From NCBI RefSeq assembly GCF_900091415.1, contig NZ_FMHU01000001.1:2604001-2668000 (forward strand): a DNA stretch of 64,000 nucleotides, given 5' to 3'. Positions 16,293-26,479 of the stretch are shown in pieces; positions within the stretch are counted from its first letter, which is position 1, and the number at the start of each line of letters is the position of its first letter. The DNA is from Micromonospora inyonensis. GTDB lineage: Bacteria > Actinomycetota > Actinomycetes > Mycobacteriales > Micromonosporaceae. The notes under the pieces are model-generated. The model was not told the DNA's origin. It worked only from the letters and a program-made list of their open reading frames with translations, and made no database searches. The translations under genes and the position numbers were made by a program.

Positions 16293-18488
16293 TCAGCCGG
16301 CGTCGGTCAGTTGGAACGACTTCACCATCTGGTCGAAGATCGGCCTGCTCTCCGCGAAGCGGGAGTCGTTGGCGGTCAGGTAGAACGAGTAGGCCTTTCC
16401 GTCGTGGGCGACACCGCGCCACACCCCGTGCCGCATGGTCTCGCCCGAGCCGCAGGTGTACTCGAGCTGGGCGGCGGGCTTGCCGGCCAACTCCTGCTCG
16501 TCCATGGCGAGCTGGTTGTACGGCTTGGCGCAGGAGTTCCGGGTCCGTAGCCCGTCCGCGGCGATCTCCGCCCACCGCATCGACGTGGAGGTGGCGGAGA
16601 AGTCCTCGGTGATGATGCGGACCCGTCGGCCGCTGTCCTCCGGGTCGGTGTAGTCGGTGTAGCTGCCGCCGCTGGCCTTCTTCCAGCCCTTGGGCACCAG
16701 CATCGCGATGCCGCGGGCGGAGTGCTCCTGCATCTCCAGGGCGGGTGCGGCCGGCGCGGAGGCGCTCGGCTGGGTCTGCGGGTTGGCCGGCGGCTCCTGG
16801 TCGCCGCCACTGAACACGGCGACCAGGCCGATCAGCAGCACCACGGCCAGCCCACCGGCGGCGGCGAGCTGGACCTTGCGCGGCCAGCGACGGACCTGCT
16901 CCAGCACCCCTCCCACGCCACCCCGACCGCCGTCGGCGGCGGGGGTGGTGCCCGGCCCGGTGGCGGCCGGTACGGCCCACGGCTGCCCGGTGCCCGGCAC
17001 CGACCACTGGTTGCCGGCCGGCGCGCCGTAGGTGGACCCGTACGGGGAGCCGAGGCGCTGGGTGGACTCCGGCGAGCCGCCCGCCGGGACCTGCTGCGTG
17101 GCGTCCGCCGCCCGGCCGTAGGTCACCGGGCGGGGCGTCTCCGTCCGCCGGCCGAGGTTGACCGTCGGGTCCGCGCCGAAGCCGCCCTTCGCCCAGGCGC
17201 GTCCGAGGTTGACCGTGGGCGAGGTGTCCTCCCGGACGACCGACGGCGGCGCGTCGCCGGTCGCCGGGCCGCCGTAGGTGGTGCCCGACCGCTCGGCGCG
17301 GGCGCTGGGTGGGGGCATCGCGCCGGTCGGGGTGTGCAGCGGTCCGGCGAGCGCGTCCGCGCTGGTGTCCTCCAGCGCGGCGGTCGGTGCCGGGGTGATC
17401 GCCTTCGGCGTCTCGCCCCGCCGCAGTGCGGCGAGCCGGTCGGTCAGCGACTCCCCGGGCGCGAGCATGGCCCGGCCGCCGATCTGGCCGGTCGGCTTCG
17501 GCTCCTCGGCCTCGGCCTCGGCCTCGACCGGGATCGGGTGCGGCGTGGCGGGGCGCTGCACCGGCACCACCGCGTACGGGTCGGTGACCGAGTTGACCGC
17601 CGCCGCGTTGCTCGCCAGCGGGCCGGCGAGCAGCTCCCGCAGCATGGCCCGGGAGGTGTGCACGTCGAAGCGGCGGGCCGGGTCCTTCTCCAGCAGCCCC
17701 ATCAGCACCCGGGTCAGCGGCCCGCTGCGGGTCGGCGGGGCCGGCTCGTCCTCGACCACCGAGTGCATGGTCTCGATCGGGTCGCCCTTGTCGAACGGGG
17801 GACGCCCCTCGACCGCGGTGTAGAGGGTCACGCCCAGCGAGAACAGGTCGCTCGGCGGACCGAAGTCCTGCCCCATGGCCCGCTCGGGGGAGATGAAGTG
17901 CGGTGAGCCGAGCACCATGCCCGGGGTGGTGAGCTGGACGTCGGTGGGCATCCGGGCGACGCCGAAGTCGGTGAGCACGCAGCGGCCGTCGGTGCAGATC
18001 AGCACGTTGGCCGGTTTCACGTCCCGGTGCAGCACGCTCATCGCGTGCGCCACCTCCAGCGCGCCGAGCAGCGCGATGCCGATCTTGGCGACGGCGCGTG
18101 GGGCGACCGGTCCGTCCTCGATGACCATGTCGGCCAGGCTGCGGGCGTCGAGCAGCTCCATCACGATCCACGGCCGGCCACCCTCGGTGACCACGTCGTA
18201 GACCTGCACCACGGCCGGGTGCTGGATGGCTGCGGCGGCGCGTGCCTCGCGGAGTGTGCGTTCGTACATCGCGTCGCGGTCGCTGGGCGCCAGGCCCGGC
18301 GGGAGGACGACCTCCTTGACCGCCACGTCACGTCGGAGAAGTGTGTCAGTGGCCCGCCAGACCGTCCCCATGCCGCCGTTGCCCACCGGGGAGCGCAGCT
18401 CGTAGCGACCACCGATGGTGGTGCCGGGGGCTGCACGCCCGTTGGGGGGACTGGCCGGTCCGCCGCTCCACGTCGGGATCTGAGTCAC
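16293..18488 (-). CDS. membrane Ser/Thr protein kinase with extracellular PsbP/LpqN-like domain
   Basis: The 731-residue protein has a Hanks-type kinase domain at about residues 29-290: glycine loop VGNGGMGTVW, VAVKEV lysine, HRDVKPANVL catalytic loop, LTDFGVA, and SPE in the P+1 region. A Pro/Thr-rich linker of about 240 residues with repeated 'PTVNLGR' follows, then one membrane helix (about 539-559, LAAAGGLAVVLLIGLVAVF) and an extracellular domain of about 170 residues. That domain (GIAMLVPKGWKKASGGSYTDYTDPED... with paired cysteines) resembles PsbP/LpqN-type lipoprotein folds rather than PASTA repeats. The Thr residues in the linker may be autophosphorylation sites. It has a paralogue of the same architecture at 46748. 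The start is GTG at 18488. Confidence 0.93.
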   Translation of the reverse strand: MTQIPTWSGGPASPPNGRAAPGTTIGGRYELRSPVGNGGMGTVWRATDTLLRRDVAVKEVVLPPGLAPSDRDAMYERTLREARAAAAIQHPAVVQVYDVVTEGGRPWIVMELLDARSLADMVIEDGPVAPRAVAKIGIALLGALEVAHAMSVLHRDVKPANVLICTDGRCVLTDFGVARMPTDVQLTTPGMVLGSPHFISPERAMGQDFGPPSDLFSLGVTLYTAVEGRPPFDKGDPIETMHSVVEDEPAPPTRSGPLTRVLMGLLEKDPARRFDVHTSRAMLRELLAGPLASNAAAVNSVTDPYAVVPVQRPATPHPIPVEAEAEAEEPKPTGQIGGRAMLAPGESLTDRLAALRRGETPKAITPAPTAALEDTSADALAGPLHTPTGAMPPPSARAERSGTTYGGPATGDAPPSVVREDTSPTVNLGRAWAKGGFGADPTVNLGRRTETPRPVTYGRAADATQQVPAGGSPESTQRLGSPYGSTYGAPAGNQWSVPGTGQPWAVPAATGPGTTPAADGGRGGVGGVLEQVRRWPRKVQLAAAGGLAVVLLIGLVAVFSGGDQEPPANPQTQPSASAPAAPALEMQEHSARGIAMLVPKGWKKASGGSYTDYTDPEDSGRRVRIITEDFSATSTSMRWAEIAADGLRTRNSCAKPYNQLAMDEQELAGKPAAQLEYTCGSGETMRHGVWRGVAHDGKAYSFYLTANDSRFAESRPIFDQMVKSFQLTDAG

Positions 18489-18696
18489 AGAAAAGCCACC
18501 GGAGTAAATCGAGGGGGCTGGGACACAACCCCCCTATCTTGCGGGTTCCGACACCCGATGCGAAAGCCGACGCGGCGGGCGTTCTTTCACCGACGACCAT
18601 ATGTGCTGGTCCCAGCGTCGCCCGTCGAGCCTCGTCGAGCAAGATGTGCCCAATCCCTCATCCCTGCGTCGAGCCGGTCGTCCTACCATCCTCAGG

Positions 18697-20280
<1,584 letters not shown>

Positions 20281-20840
20281 CGCCTCCGCCCCGACCGTTC
20301 CCCGCCGCCCAGTGCTGACGGCCAGAGGGCGTCAAAGCCCCCGGTCCCGGCCACCCGGCGGTGGCACGTCGGGCGCACGAACGCGACGAGAAGGGGCGTG
20401 GTGGGTGAGTGTCCCGGACCGGGCGGGTAATCCCCTGGGGGACGGGAACGGACAGCCTGTGCGGTGGGCGCACGTCCGGTCGTGGGACCTTCGGGATCTT
20501 CCGTGCGCCCCATCCGCCCCGGATGCCGGGACGTCCGCTGTCGGGTCGTTGTCGGAGGCGCCCGCCACCAGGTCGACCAATGCGACAATTCGGAAGTAAC
20601 GGGTGGGCGGTCGACGCCGTTGTCGCCGGTCCGAAGCGGTTACACGGTGTAGGAGGTGTGGGGCGTATGAAGGCTCTTGACGGCGATCCACCTGCTGTCC
20701 CGCAGGTGTGCGAGCGCTCCCACCAGGACTTTCGTGACGCTCCGCGCCCCGACGGCCACCGTAATGAAATTGCGCAGCGTCACCGCCGAAGGTCTAGGCT
20801 GTCCGAGTCCCATCCCATCCACAGTGATCGAGAAATCGAC
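20281..20840 (+). other. 560-base intergenic region before the amidohydrolase
   Basis: No convincing gene was found. TAGGCT at 20795-20800 could be the -10 box of the downstream gene, giving a leader of about 34 bases; a TTGCGC lies 19 bases before it. An in-frame ATG at 20668 preceded by AGGAGG could give a protein 58 residues longer, but the extra residues (Arg/His-rich, no pattern) do not look like coding sequence. Confidence 0.5.
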
Positions 20841-22100
20841 GTGACGAGTGCGTTGACGCTGCCCAACGGCAGCCATCTGGCGTCGTCCTGGCACGAGGCG
20901 CCGCCGGGATCCCAGCCCCTGCCGTTCGAGCTCGACCATCTGCTCGCGCTCCGGACACCCGGCCTCATCGCCACCCGTCGGCACCTCCACTCGCACCCGG
21001 AACTCTCCGGCGAGGAGTTCGAGACGGCCGCGCTGATCGCCCGGGAGCTCTCCCTGGCCGGGCTGCAACCCCGCATGCTACCCAAGGGCAACGGGGTGAT
21101 CTGCGACATCAAGGGTCGCCCGGACGGACCGGTGGTCGCGTTGCGCGCCGACATCGACGCGCTGCCGCTGACCGACGTGAAGGACGTGCCGTACCGCTCC
21201 ACGGTCGACGGCGTCTGCCACGCCTGCGGCCACGACGTGCACACCACCGTCCTGCTCGGGGTCGGCATGCTCCTCGCCCAGCTCGCCGACCTCGGCGAAC
21301 TGCCCGGCCGGGTCCGGCTGATCTTCCAGCCGGCCGAGGAGATCCTGCCCTGCGGCTCGCTGGAGGTCATCGAGGCCGGCGGCCTGGAGGACGTCACCCA
21401 GATCTTCGCCCTGCACTGCGACCCCAACCTGCCGGTCGGCAGGATCGGCCTGCGGGTGGGCCCGATCACCGCCGCCGCCGACAACGTCACCGTCCGGCTG
21501 AGTGGGCCGGGTGGTCACACCGCCCGGCCGCACCTCACCGTCGACATGGTCGACGCCCTCGGCCGACTGGTCACCGAGGTCCCGGCGCTGGTCAGCCGCC
21601 GGGTGCCGGCCAACAGTGGCCTGCTGCTGGTGTTCGGTCAGGCCACGGCCGGCACCCGCTACAACGTCATCCCGTCCGAGGCGGTCGCCTCCGGCACCCT
21701 GCGCGCGATGACCCGGGAGGCCTGGGAGGAGGCGCCGAAGATCGTCGCCCAGGTGGTCCGGGACGTCCTCGCCCCCACCGGCGCCACGGTCGACCTGGAG
21801 TACCTGCGGGGCCGCCCGCCGGTCAGCAACGACGCGCGGGCGATCCAGGTGCTCACCGCCGCCACGATCACCGCGCTCGGTCCCGACGGGGTCGCCGAGA
21901 CCCCGCAGAGCATGGGCGGCGAGGACTTCTCCTGGTACCTGGAGTACGTCCCCGGCGCGCTGGCCCGGCTCGGGGTCGGCCGGTCCGGGCCCAGCCTCGA
22001 CCTGCACCGCCCGTCGTTCGACGTGGACGAGCGCGCCATCGCGGTCGGCGTCCGGCTCATGGTGCAGACCGCGCTCCGGGCGCTGGCGGAGGCTCGCTGA
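20841..22100 (+). CDS. M20 family metallo-amidohydrolase (amidohydrolase/aminoacylase type)
   Basis: The 419-residue cytosolic protein is an M20D-type hydrolase of N-acyl amino acids or related amides. It shows 'RRHLHSHPELSGEEFET', 'ALRADIDALPLTD', the metal-binding 'CHACGHDVHT', the catalytic glutamate pair in 'FQPAEEI', a dimerisation domain (SGPGGHTARP) and the C-terminal 'MGGEDFSWYL'. The GTG at 20841 was chosen because upstream residues do not match the family; the ribosome site is weak (GAGAAA). The position fits the mycobacterial amiA/amiB neighbourhood near lpdA. The 3' end overlaps the convergent DUF4349 gene by 44 bases. Confidence 0.93.
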   Translation: MTSALTLPNGSHLASSWHEAPPGSQPLPFELDHLLALRTPGLIATRRHLHSHPELSGEEFETAALIARELSLAGLQPRMLPKGNGVICDIKGRPDGPVVALRADIDALPLTDVKDVPYRSTVDGVCHACGHDVHTTVLLGVGMLLAQLADLGELPGRVRLIFQPAEEILPCGSLEVIEAGGLEDVTQIFALHCDPNLPVGRIGLRVGPITAAADNVTVRLSGPGGHTARPHLTVDMVDALGRLVTEVPALVSRRVPANSGLLLVFGQATAGTRYNVIPSEAVASGTLRAMTREAWEEAPKIVAQVVRDVLAPTGATVDLEYLRGRPPVSNDARAIQVLTAATITALGPDGVAETPQSMGGEDFSWYLEYVPGALARLGVGRSGPSLDLHRPSFDVDERAIAVGVRLMVQTALRALAEAR

Positions 22101-23196
22101 CCCCACCCGCCGACGGCGGCGTACCGCTCCCGGCCGACGGCGGTGCGGGCGTCGCCGGCTGCGCCAGGTTACCGCTCCCGCCCGGCGGCGTGCCGCCCCC
22201 GGCCGACCGCTGGGCGGGCGTCGCCGGCCGTGGGGCGGCACCGACCCCGGCGTGCACCGGAGCGGGCATCATCGGGTAGGCCGGAGCGCCGGAAACGACC
22301 TGCGCGGCCCGCCGCCTGCGCCGCCTGCGCACCGCCCGCCAGACCAGCACCACCGGTACGGCGAGCACGACCAGCCAGGGCAGCAGTGCGCCGAGCACGG
22401 TGACCAGGACCGTCACCGAGTCCAGGAAGGTCCGCCAGCCGGCGGCGAGCCCGGCCAGGAAACCGGTCTCCTCCCGCTCGTCGCTGGTGCGGCTGCCCTT
22501 CTCGGTGGAGAGCGAGACGTTGATCGTGGAGAGCGCGGTGAGGTCGGCCAGCCGGCGCTTCTTCGCCTCCAGCGAGGCGAGGTCGGCCTCCCGTCGGCCC
22601 AGTTCGTTCTCCAGCGACACGAGATCGCTGATCGAGGAGGCCCGGGCCAGCAGCCGGCGGGCGCTCTCCACCCGGGCCCGCTGGGTGATGATCCGGGCGT
22701 CCAGGTCGACCGTCTCCTCGGTGACGTCCTCGGTCCGGACCTCCCGCCACTGCTGCTCACCCAGCTTGGCGATCCCGTCGACCACCCCGGTGAACCGCTC
22801 TGCCGGCACCCGCAGCTCCAGGTTGGCGCGGGCGAACTCGTCGACCCCGCGCCGCTCGTCCCCGCCGACGAAACCGCCGGCTGCGGTGACCAGCGCGATC
22901 GTGTCCCGGGCAGCCTGGTCCACGTCCTTGACCTGCACCCGCACTGACCCGGTGTAGATGATGGCGCGCTGGTCCACCCGCAGGTCCACGCCGCCAGCGC
23001 CGCCCGGCGTGTCCTTCGCGCCGGTGTCCCCCCGCTCCGCCGCCTCCGGTGCGGGTGCGCCCCCGGCCGCGCTGTCCGCGGCCGGCGCGCTGCTGCTGTC
23101 CCTGTCGGCGGAGCACCCGCCCACGGCGACCACTGCCACCAGGCCCAGGGTCACCAGCGGAACGCCCCACCGCCGCCGCCGTCCGATATTCACCAT
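22057..23196 (-). CDS. DUF4349 domain lipoprotein
   Basis: The 379-residue protein starts at the ATG at 23196, with GGAG six bases upstream. It has a lipoprotein signal peptide (basic RRRR, hydrophobic stretch, VGGC with Cys28). A low-complexity segment follows, then the DUF4349 domain: 'RAIIYTGSVRVQVKDVDQAARDTIALVTAAGGFV', 'LELRVPAERFTGVVDGIAKLGE', and a long coiled coil from about residue 165 to 235 (TQRARVESARRLLARASSISDLVSLENELGRREADLASLEAKKRRL). A C-terminal membrane helix (VLGALLPWLVVLAVPVVLVWRAV) leads to a cytosolic Pro/Gly tail. It is therefore anchored at both ends. Its function is unknown. Confidence 0.88.
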   Translation of the reverse strand: MVNIGRRRRWGVPLVTLGLVAVVAVGGCSADRDSSSAPAADSAAGGAPAPEAAERGDTGAKDTPGGAGGVDLRVDQRAIIYTGSVRVQVKDVDQAARDTIALVTAAGGFVGGDERRGVDEFARANLELRVPAERFTGVVDGIAKLGEQQWREVRTEDVTEETVDLDARIITQRARVESARRLLARASSISDLVSLENELGRREADLASLEAKKRRLADLTALSTINVSLSTEKGSRTSDEREETGFLAGLAAGWRTFLDSVTVLVTVLGALLPWLVVLAVPVVLVWRAVRRRRRRRAAQVVSGAPAYPMMPAPVHAGVGAAPRPATPAQRSAGGGTPPGGSGNLAQPATPAPPSAGSGTPPSAGGVSEPPPAPGARSAP

Positions 23197-23338
23197 TTTT
23201 ATCTCCGATCCTGTGACCCCGGCCGTCTGATGTGCTGACTGCATCCGCCGAGGCGATCGATCAGACGGGGCGCGGTGCCGTCTCCGTTCCGGCAAACTGC
23301 GCTGAAGAGATCACAATTTGGTTGTCGAGGAGTCACGA

Positions 23339-23971
23339 ATGCGACTGACCAAGTACGGCCACTCCTGCGTCCGGGTCGAGCACGACGGGGCAGTGCTCGT
23401 CATCGACCCCGGAACGTTCAGCGAGACCGCCGAGGCGCTCGACGGGGTGGACGCGGTGCTGATCACCCATCAGCACCCGGACCACGTGGACGTGGCGGCG
23501 CTGACCCGCCAGCTCGACCGGCGCCCGTTCACCCTGTACGGGCCGGCGTCGCTGGCCACCACCGTGGACGGCCTGCCCGACGTGCTGAGCCCGGTCGAGC
23601 CGGGGCAGTCGTTCACCGCCGCCGGCATCCCGGTCCGCGCCTACGGCGGACGGCACGCCGTGATCCACCCGGACATCCCGGTGGTGGACAACCTCGGATA
23701 CCTGGTCGACGAGACGGTCTACCACCCCGGTGACGCCCTGGTCGCCCCGGACGACGCGCCGGTCGACACCCTCTTCCTGCCGATCCACGCACCGTGGGCG
23801 AAGTTCTCCGAGTCCCTGGACTTCCTCCGGGCGGTAGCGCCACGTCGGGCCTACGCCCTGCACGACGGGCTGCTCAACGCCAACGGGCTCGCCGTGTTGG
23901 AGGGCAACTTCCGGCGGCTCTCCACCGTCGACTACCAACGGTTGACGCCGGGCACCCGGATCGACGTCTGA
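23339..23971 (+). CDS. MBL-fold metallo-hydrolase (UlaG-like)
   Basis: The 210-residue protein begins MRLTKYGHSCVRVEHDGAVLVIDPGTFS and has the metallo-beta-lactamase metal motif THQHPDHVD (HxHxDH), further ligands in 'AYGGRHAVIHPD' and 'TVYHPGDALVAP', and a late 'YALHDGLLNANG'. This places it with small UlaG/RNase Z-like hydrolases whose substrates (lactones, phosphoesters) vary. GAGGAGT lies five bases before the ATG. The next gene begins four bases after the stop, so the two are probably co-expressed. Confidence 0.9.
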   Translation: MRLTKYGHSCVRVEHDGAVLVIDPGTFSETAEALDGVDAVLITHQHPDHVDVAALTRQLDRRPFTLYGPASLATTVDGLPDVLSPVEPGQSFTAAGIPVRAYGGRHAVIHPDIPVVDNLGYLVDETVYHPGDALVAPDDAPVDTLFLPIHAPWAKFSESLDFLRAVAPRRAYALHDGLLNANGLAVLEGNFRRLSTVDYQRLTPGTRIDV

Positions 23972-23975
23972 GCCG

Positions 23976-24995
23976 ATGCCCGGCCCCTCCCGCGACCTGA
24001 TCGAGCAGCTCTACGGCACGCCGCCGGACCGGTTCGTGGCCGCCCGGGACGCCGCCGTGGTTGAGGCGCGCCGGACCGGCGACCCGGCGACCGCCCGGGA
24101 GATCGCGAAGCTGCGTCGCCCCACCGTGGCGGCGTGGCTGGTCAACCTGCTCGCCCTCCGCCGTCCCGCGCTGGTGGCCGGCCTGGGGGAGCTGGCCGAG
24201 GCGCTCCGGGCGGCGCAGCGTGACCTGCGGGGGCCGAAACTGCGGGAACTCTCCGCCCAGCGGCGCGCGGTGGTCGCCGCCCTGGTGGCCGAGGCCCGGA
24301 CGCTGGCCGCCGACACCGAGGACGCACCTCCGGCCAACCGCTTGCCACTGGCCGAGGTCGAGGCGACGCTGAACGCCGCGCTCGCCGACCCGCAGGTGGC
24401 CGCCCAGGTCCGCTCCGGCCGGCTGCTCCGGGCCGCCAGCTACGCCGGGTTCGGCGAGGTGCCCCGGCCGCAGCTCCGGCTGGTCACCGGCGGTGCCGGG
24501 GAACCGTCGGGTGGCGGGCGTCCGGCCCCGGGGGCACCGGCGAAGCGGACCGGCCGGACCCGGGAGGCCGACCGGGCGGCGTCGGCCGGGAAGGCCGACC
24601 GGGCGGCGTCGGCCGGGGAAGCCGACCGGGCGGCACGGGCCAGGGAGGCCGAACGGGCCGAGCGGGCCGAACGGGCGAAGCGGCGGCGGGCGCTGGAACG
24701 GGAGCTGGCCAGGGCGCGGACCGACCAGGACCGGGCCGAGGCGGAGTTGACCGGCGCGACGGGGGCCGAACGCGACGCCGCCGACACGCTCGCCGCGATC
24801 GAGGCCGAGCTGGCCGAGGTCGAACGCCGACGGGCCGGCGCCGAGCAGGAGGTGAGCCGGCGCAAGCTGGCCCGGCGAGCCGCCGAACGGGCCGCCAGCG
24901 CGGCCCGGCGGCACGCCGGTGAGATCGAGGGGGCGTGGGAGGCGCTTCTCGCCGAAGAGGGGACTGCGGACCCGGGTGCCGACACGGCACACTAA
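23976..24995 (+). CDS. conserved actinobacterial protein with long charged coiled coil
   Basis: The 339-residue protein has an N-terminal helical region (PSRDLIEQLYGTPPDRFVAARDAAVVEARRTGDPATAREIAKLRRPTVAAWLVNLLA) typical of a family of unknown function in actinomycetes. An Ala/Arg/Glu-rich half follows: near-repeats 'ADRAASAGKADRAASAGEADRAARA' and then a heptad-like coil to the end. The 'AxxxWLVNLL' segment recurs in this family. No membrane helix, signal or catalytic motif is seen. It follows the MBL gene by four bases and could assist it. The repeated Asp-Arg-Ala units come from short tandem duplications in the DNA (about 24570-24640). Confidence 0.8.
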   Translation: MPGPSRDLIEQLYGTPPDRFVAARDAAVVEARRTGDPATAREIAKLRRPTVAAWLVNLLALRRPALVAGLGELAEALRAAQRDLRGPKLRELSAQRRAVVAALVAEARTLAADTEDAPPANRLPLAEVEATLNAALADPQVAAQVRSGRLLRAASYAGFGEVPRPQLRLVTGGAGEPSGGGRPAPGAPAKRTGRTREADRAASAGKADRAASAGEADRAARAREAERAERAERAKRRRALERELARARTDQDRAEAELTGATGAERDAADTLAAIEAELAEVERRRAGAEQEVSRRKLARRAAERAASAARRHAGEIEGAWEALLAEEGTADPGADTAH

Positions 24996-25038
24996 ACCGG
25001 ATGGACGTACGGTTGGTGACCCGTCGTGGACGGGCCGG

Positions 25039-25809
25039 ATGACGCCGGAACAGGCCGCCGCGGCGAGCAGGGTGATCGTGGTCGAGCTGGGGGAGGCGTA
25101 CACCCAGTGCCCCACCACCCGCCGCCGGGCGCGGCTGCTCGGCATCTCCGGCTGGGCCTTCTACGTCACCGCCCGGGGCGGCGCGCTCGGTGACGTCGGG
25201 TCGGAGACCGCCGCCGCCTGCCTGGGCTTCATCGCCCCGGGCGCGGTCGCCGAGGGCTGGGACGCCGCGGCCCGCGTGACCGGCCCGCGCGAGGTGGCCG
25301 CCGCCGGCCTCGCCGAGTGCTGCCGCTGGGGGCGCCAGCACCTGGACGACGCTCCCGGCGCGGCCCGCCTCGCCGACCTGATGCACCGGGCGGTGACCGC
25401 CGCCGAGGCGCACGGCCTGCCCCTCTTCGCGGCCTGGCGGGCGATGCCGGTGCCGGACGACGCGCCGGGCGCCCGGGTCGCGGTGGGACTGCACCTGCTG
25501 CGGGAGCTGTACCTCGGCGCGTACCTGCTCGCCGTCCGGGTCAGTGGGATGACCCCGTTGGAGGCGGTGCTCGCCGGCACGGAGGGGGAGGCCGGGGCGA
25601 TGGCCGGCGGTTGGCCCCGGCCGTACCCGCCGGTGGGTCCGCTGGTGCGGCGGCGGCTCTGGGCGGAGGCCGCGACCGACGTGCTGGTCTCCTCCGCCTT
25701 CCGGGCGCTGGGGGCGGCGGAGCGGATCGAGCTGGTCGACCTGCTCACCGCCCTCCACCAGCGGGTGAACGCCGCCAGCGACCGACCCGGGCCCGGCGCA
25801 GTGGCGTGA
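25039..25809 (+). CDS. SCO6745 family protein
   Basis: This 256-residue helical protein begins MTPEQAAAASRVIVVELGEAYTQCPTTRRRARLLGISGWAFYVTARGGALGDV. The 'GWAFYxxxRxxxLG' block and the later 'RLADLMHRAVTAAEAHGLPLFAAWRAMPVPDDAPGARVAVGLHLLRELYLGAYL' match the SCO6745 family, widespread in actinobacteria, of unknown biochemical role. Some related proteins carry a SalK-type annotation. The ATG at 25039 was chosen because residues before it lack conservation. No membrane helix is evident. Confidence 0.8.
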   Translation: MTPEQAAAASRVIVVELGEAYTQCPTTRRRARLLGISGWAFYVTARGGALGDVGSETAAACLGFIAPGAVAEGWDAAARVTGPREVAAAGLAECCRWGRQHLDDAPGAARLADLMHRAVTAAEAHGLPLFAAWRAMPVPDDAPGARVAVGLHLLRELYLGAYLLAVRVSGMTPLEAVLAGTEGEAGAMAGGWPRPYPPVGPLVRRRLWAEAATDVLVSSAFRALGAAERIELVDLLTALHQRVNAASDRPGPGAVA

Positions 25810-25916
25810 CGTTTCCCCACTCGTCGGGTGCTTCCCGGGTGCGCCGTCCGGCGGGAAGCGGGGTCGGTCGGTCGGGCCGGCGGCGACGAGCGCAGACTGA
25901 GGGGGTGTCGGACGTG

Positions 25917-26372
25917 CTACGCGGACGCGGTGCCGGTGGGCCGGGACCGCAGCTCCTTGACGTAGTCGTCGGGCGCACCCGCCTTCTCGGCCGCGTTGGC
26001 GATCTCCGAGAGGTACCACGCGGTGGGGAGCCCGCCCTCGTACCCGGCGAAGACGTAGATCCCGGCGGTCACGTCGCCGTCCAGGGTCGAGACCCGTACG
26101 TGCAGCTTCCGGTACGTGCCGGCGGTCACCCCCTCGATCTCGTCGAGCTGGGCGGCGTCGTACGGGTGGATGTCGTAGAGCGCCACGAACACCCGGTCGC
26201 CGGGGGACTCGACGACGGTGCTGACCGCGCCCTCCCAGCCGATGACGCCCTCACCGGCGAAGGTGAGTCGCCAGCCCTCCAGCCAGCCGACGCCGACCAT
26301 CGGCGAGTGCGGGCAGTAGGCGCGCATCCGGGCGGGATCCAGGTTTGAGCCGTAGGCGGCGTAATGACGCAC
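25917..26372 (-). CDS. gamma-glutamylcyclotransferase family protein
   Basis: The 151-residue protein has the YGSN substrate loop near its start (MRHYAAYGSNLDPARM) and the catalytic glutamate in 'LDEIEGVTAGTYRK', the BtrG/AIG2-like fold. Family members cyclise gamma-glutamyl groups to 5-oxoproline, in amine or peptide turnover. The GTG start at 26372 lies seven bases after TATCGT (26380-26385), a leaderless -10 box. The gene is divergent from the Lpd-like gene, and both have syntenic counterparts beside mycobacterial lpdA as I recall. Confidence 0.88.
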   Translation of the reverse strand: MRHYAAYGSNLDPARMRAYCPHSPMVGVGWLEGWRLTFAGEGVIGWEGAVSTVVESPGDRVFVALYDIHPYDAAQLDEIEGVTAGTYRKLHVRVSTLDGDVTAGIYVFAGYEGGLPTAWYLSEIANAAEKAGAPDDYVKELRSRPTGTASA

Positions 26373-26479
26373 AGCGATGACGATAGCCCGGCGGACGGGC
26401 GGGGGAGAATACGAACGGTGCGTGTCGGGCAGTCTGGAGTGAAGAAAACCATCATGGGAAGCGACGGAGGGCGGGCGCT

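Noticed and set aside
20668..20840. Start of the M20 gene at ATG 20668 with AGGAGG
   Set aside because: The extra 58 residues are Arg/His-rich and match nothing in the family; a -10-like box lies downstream of this ATG. Kept only as an alternative.
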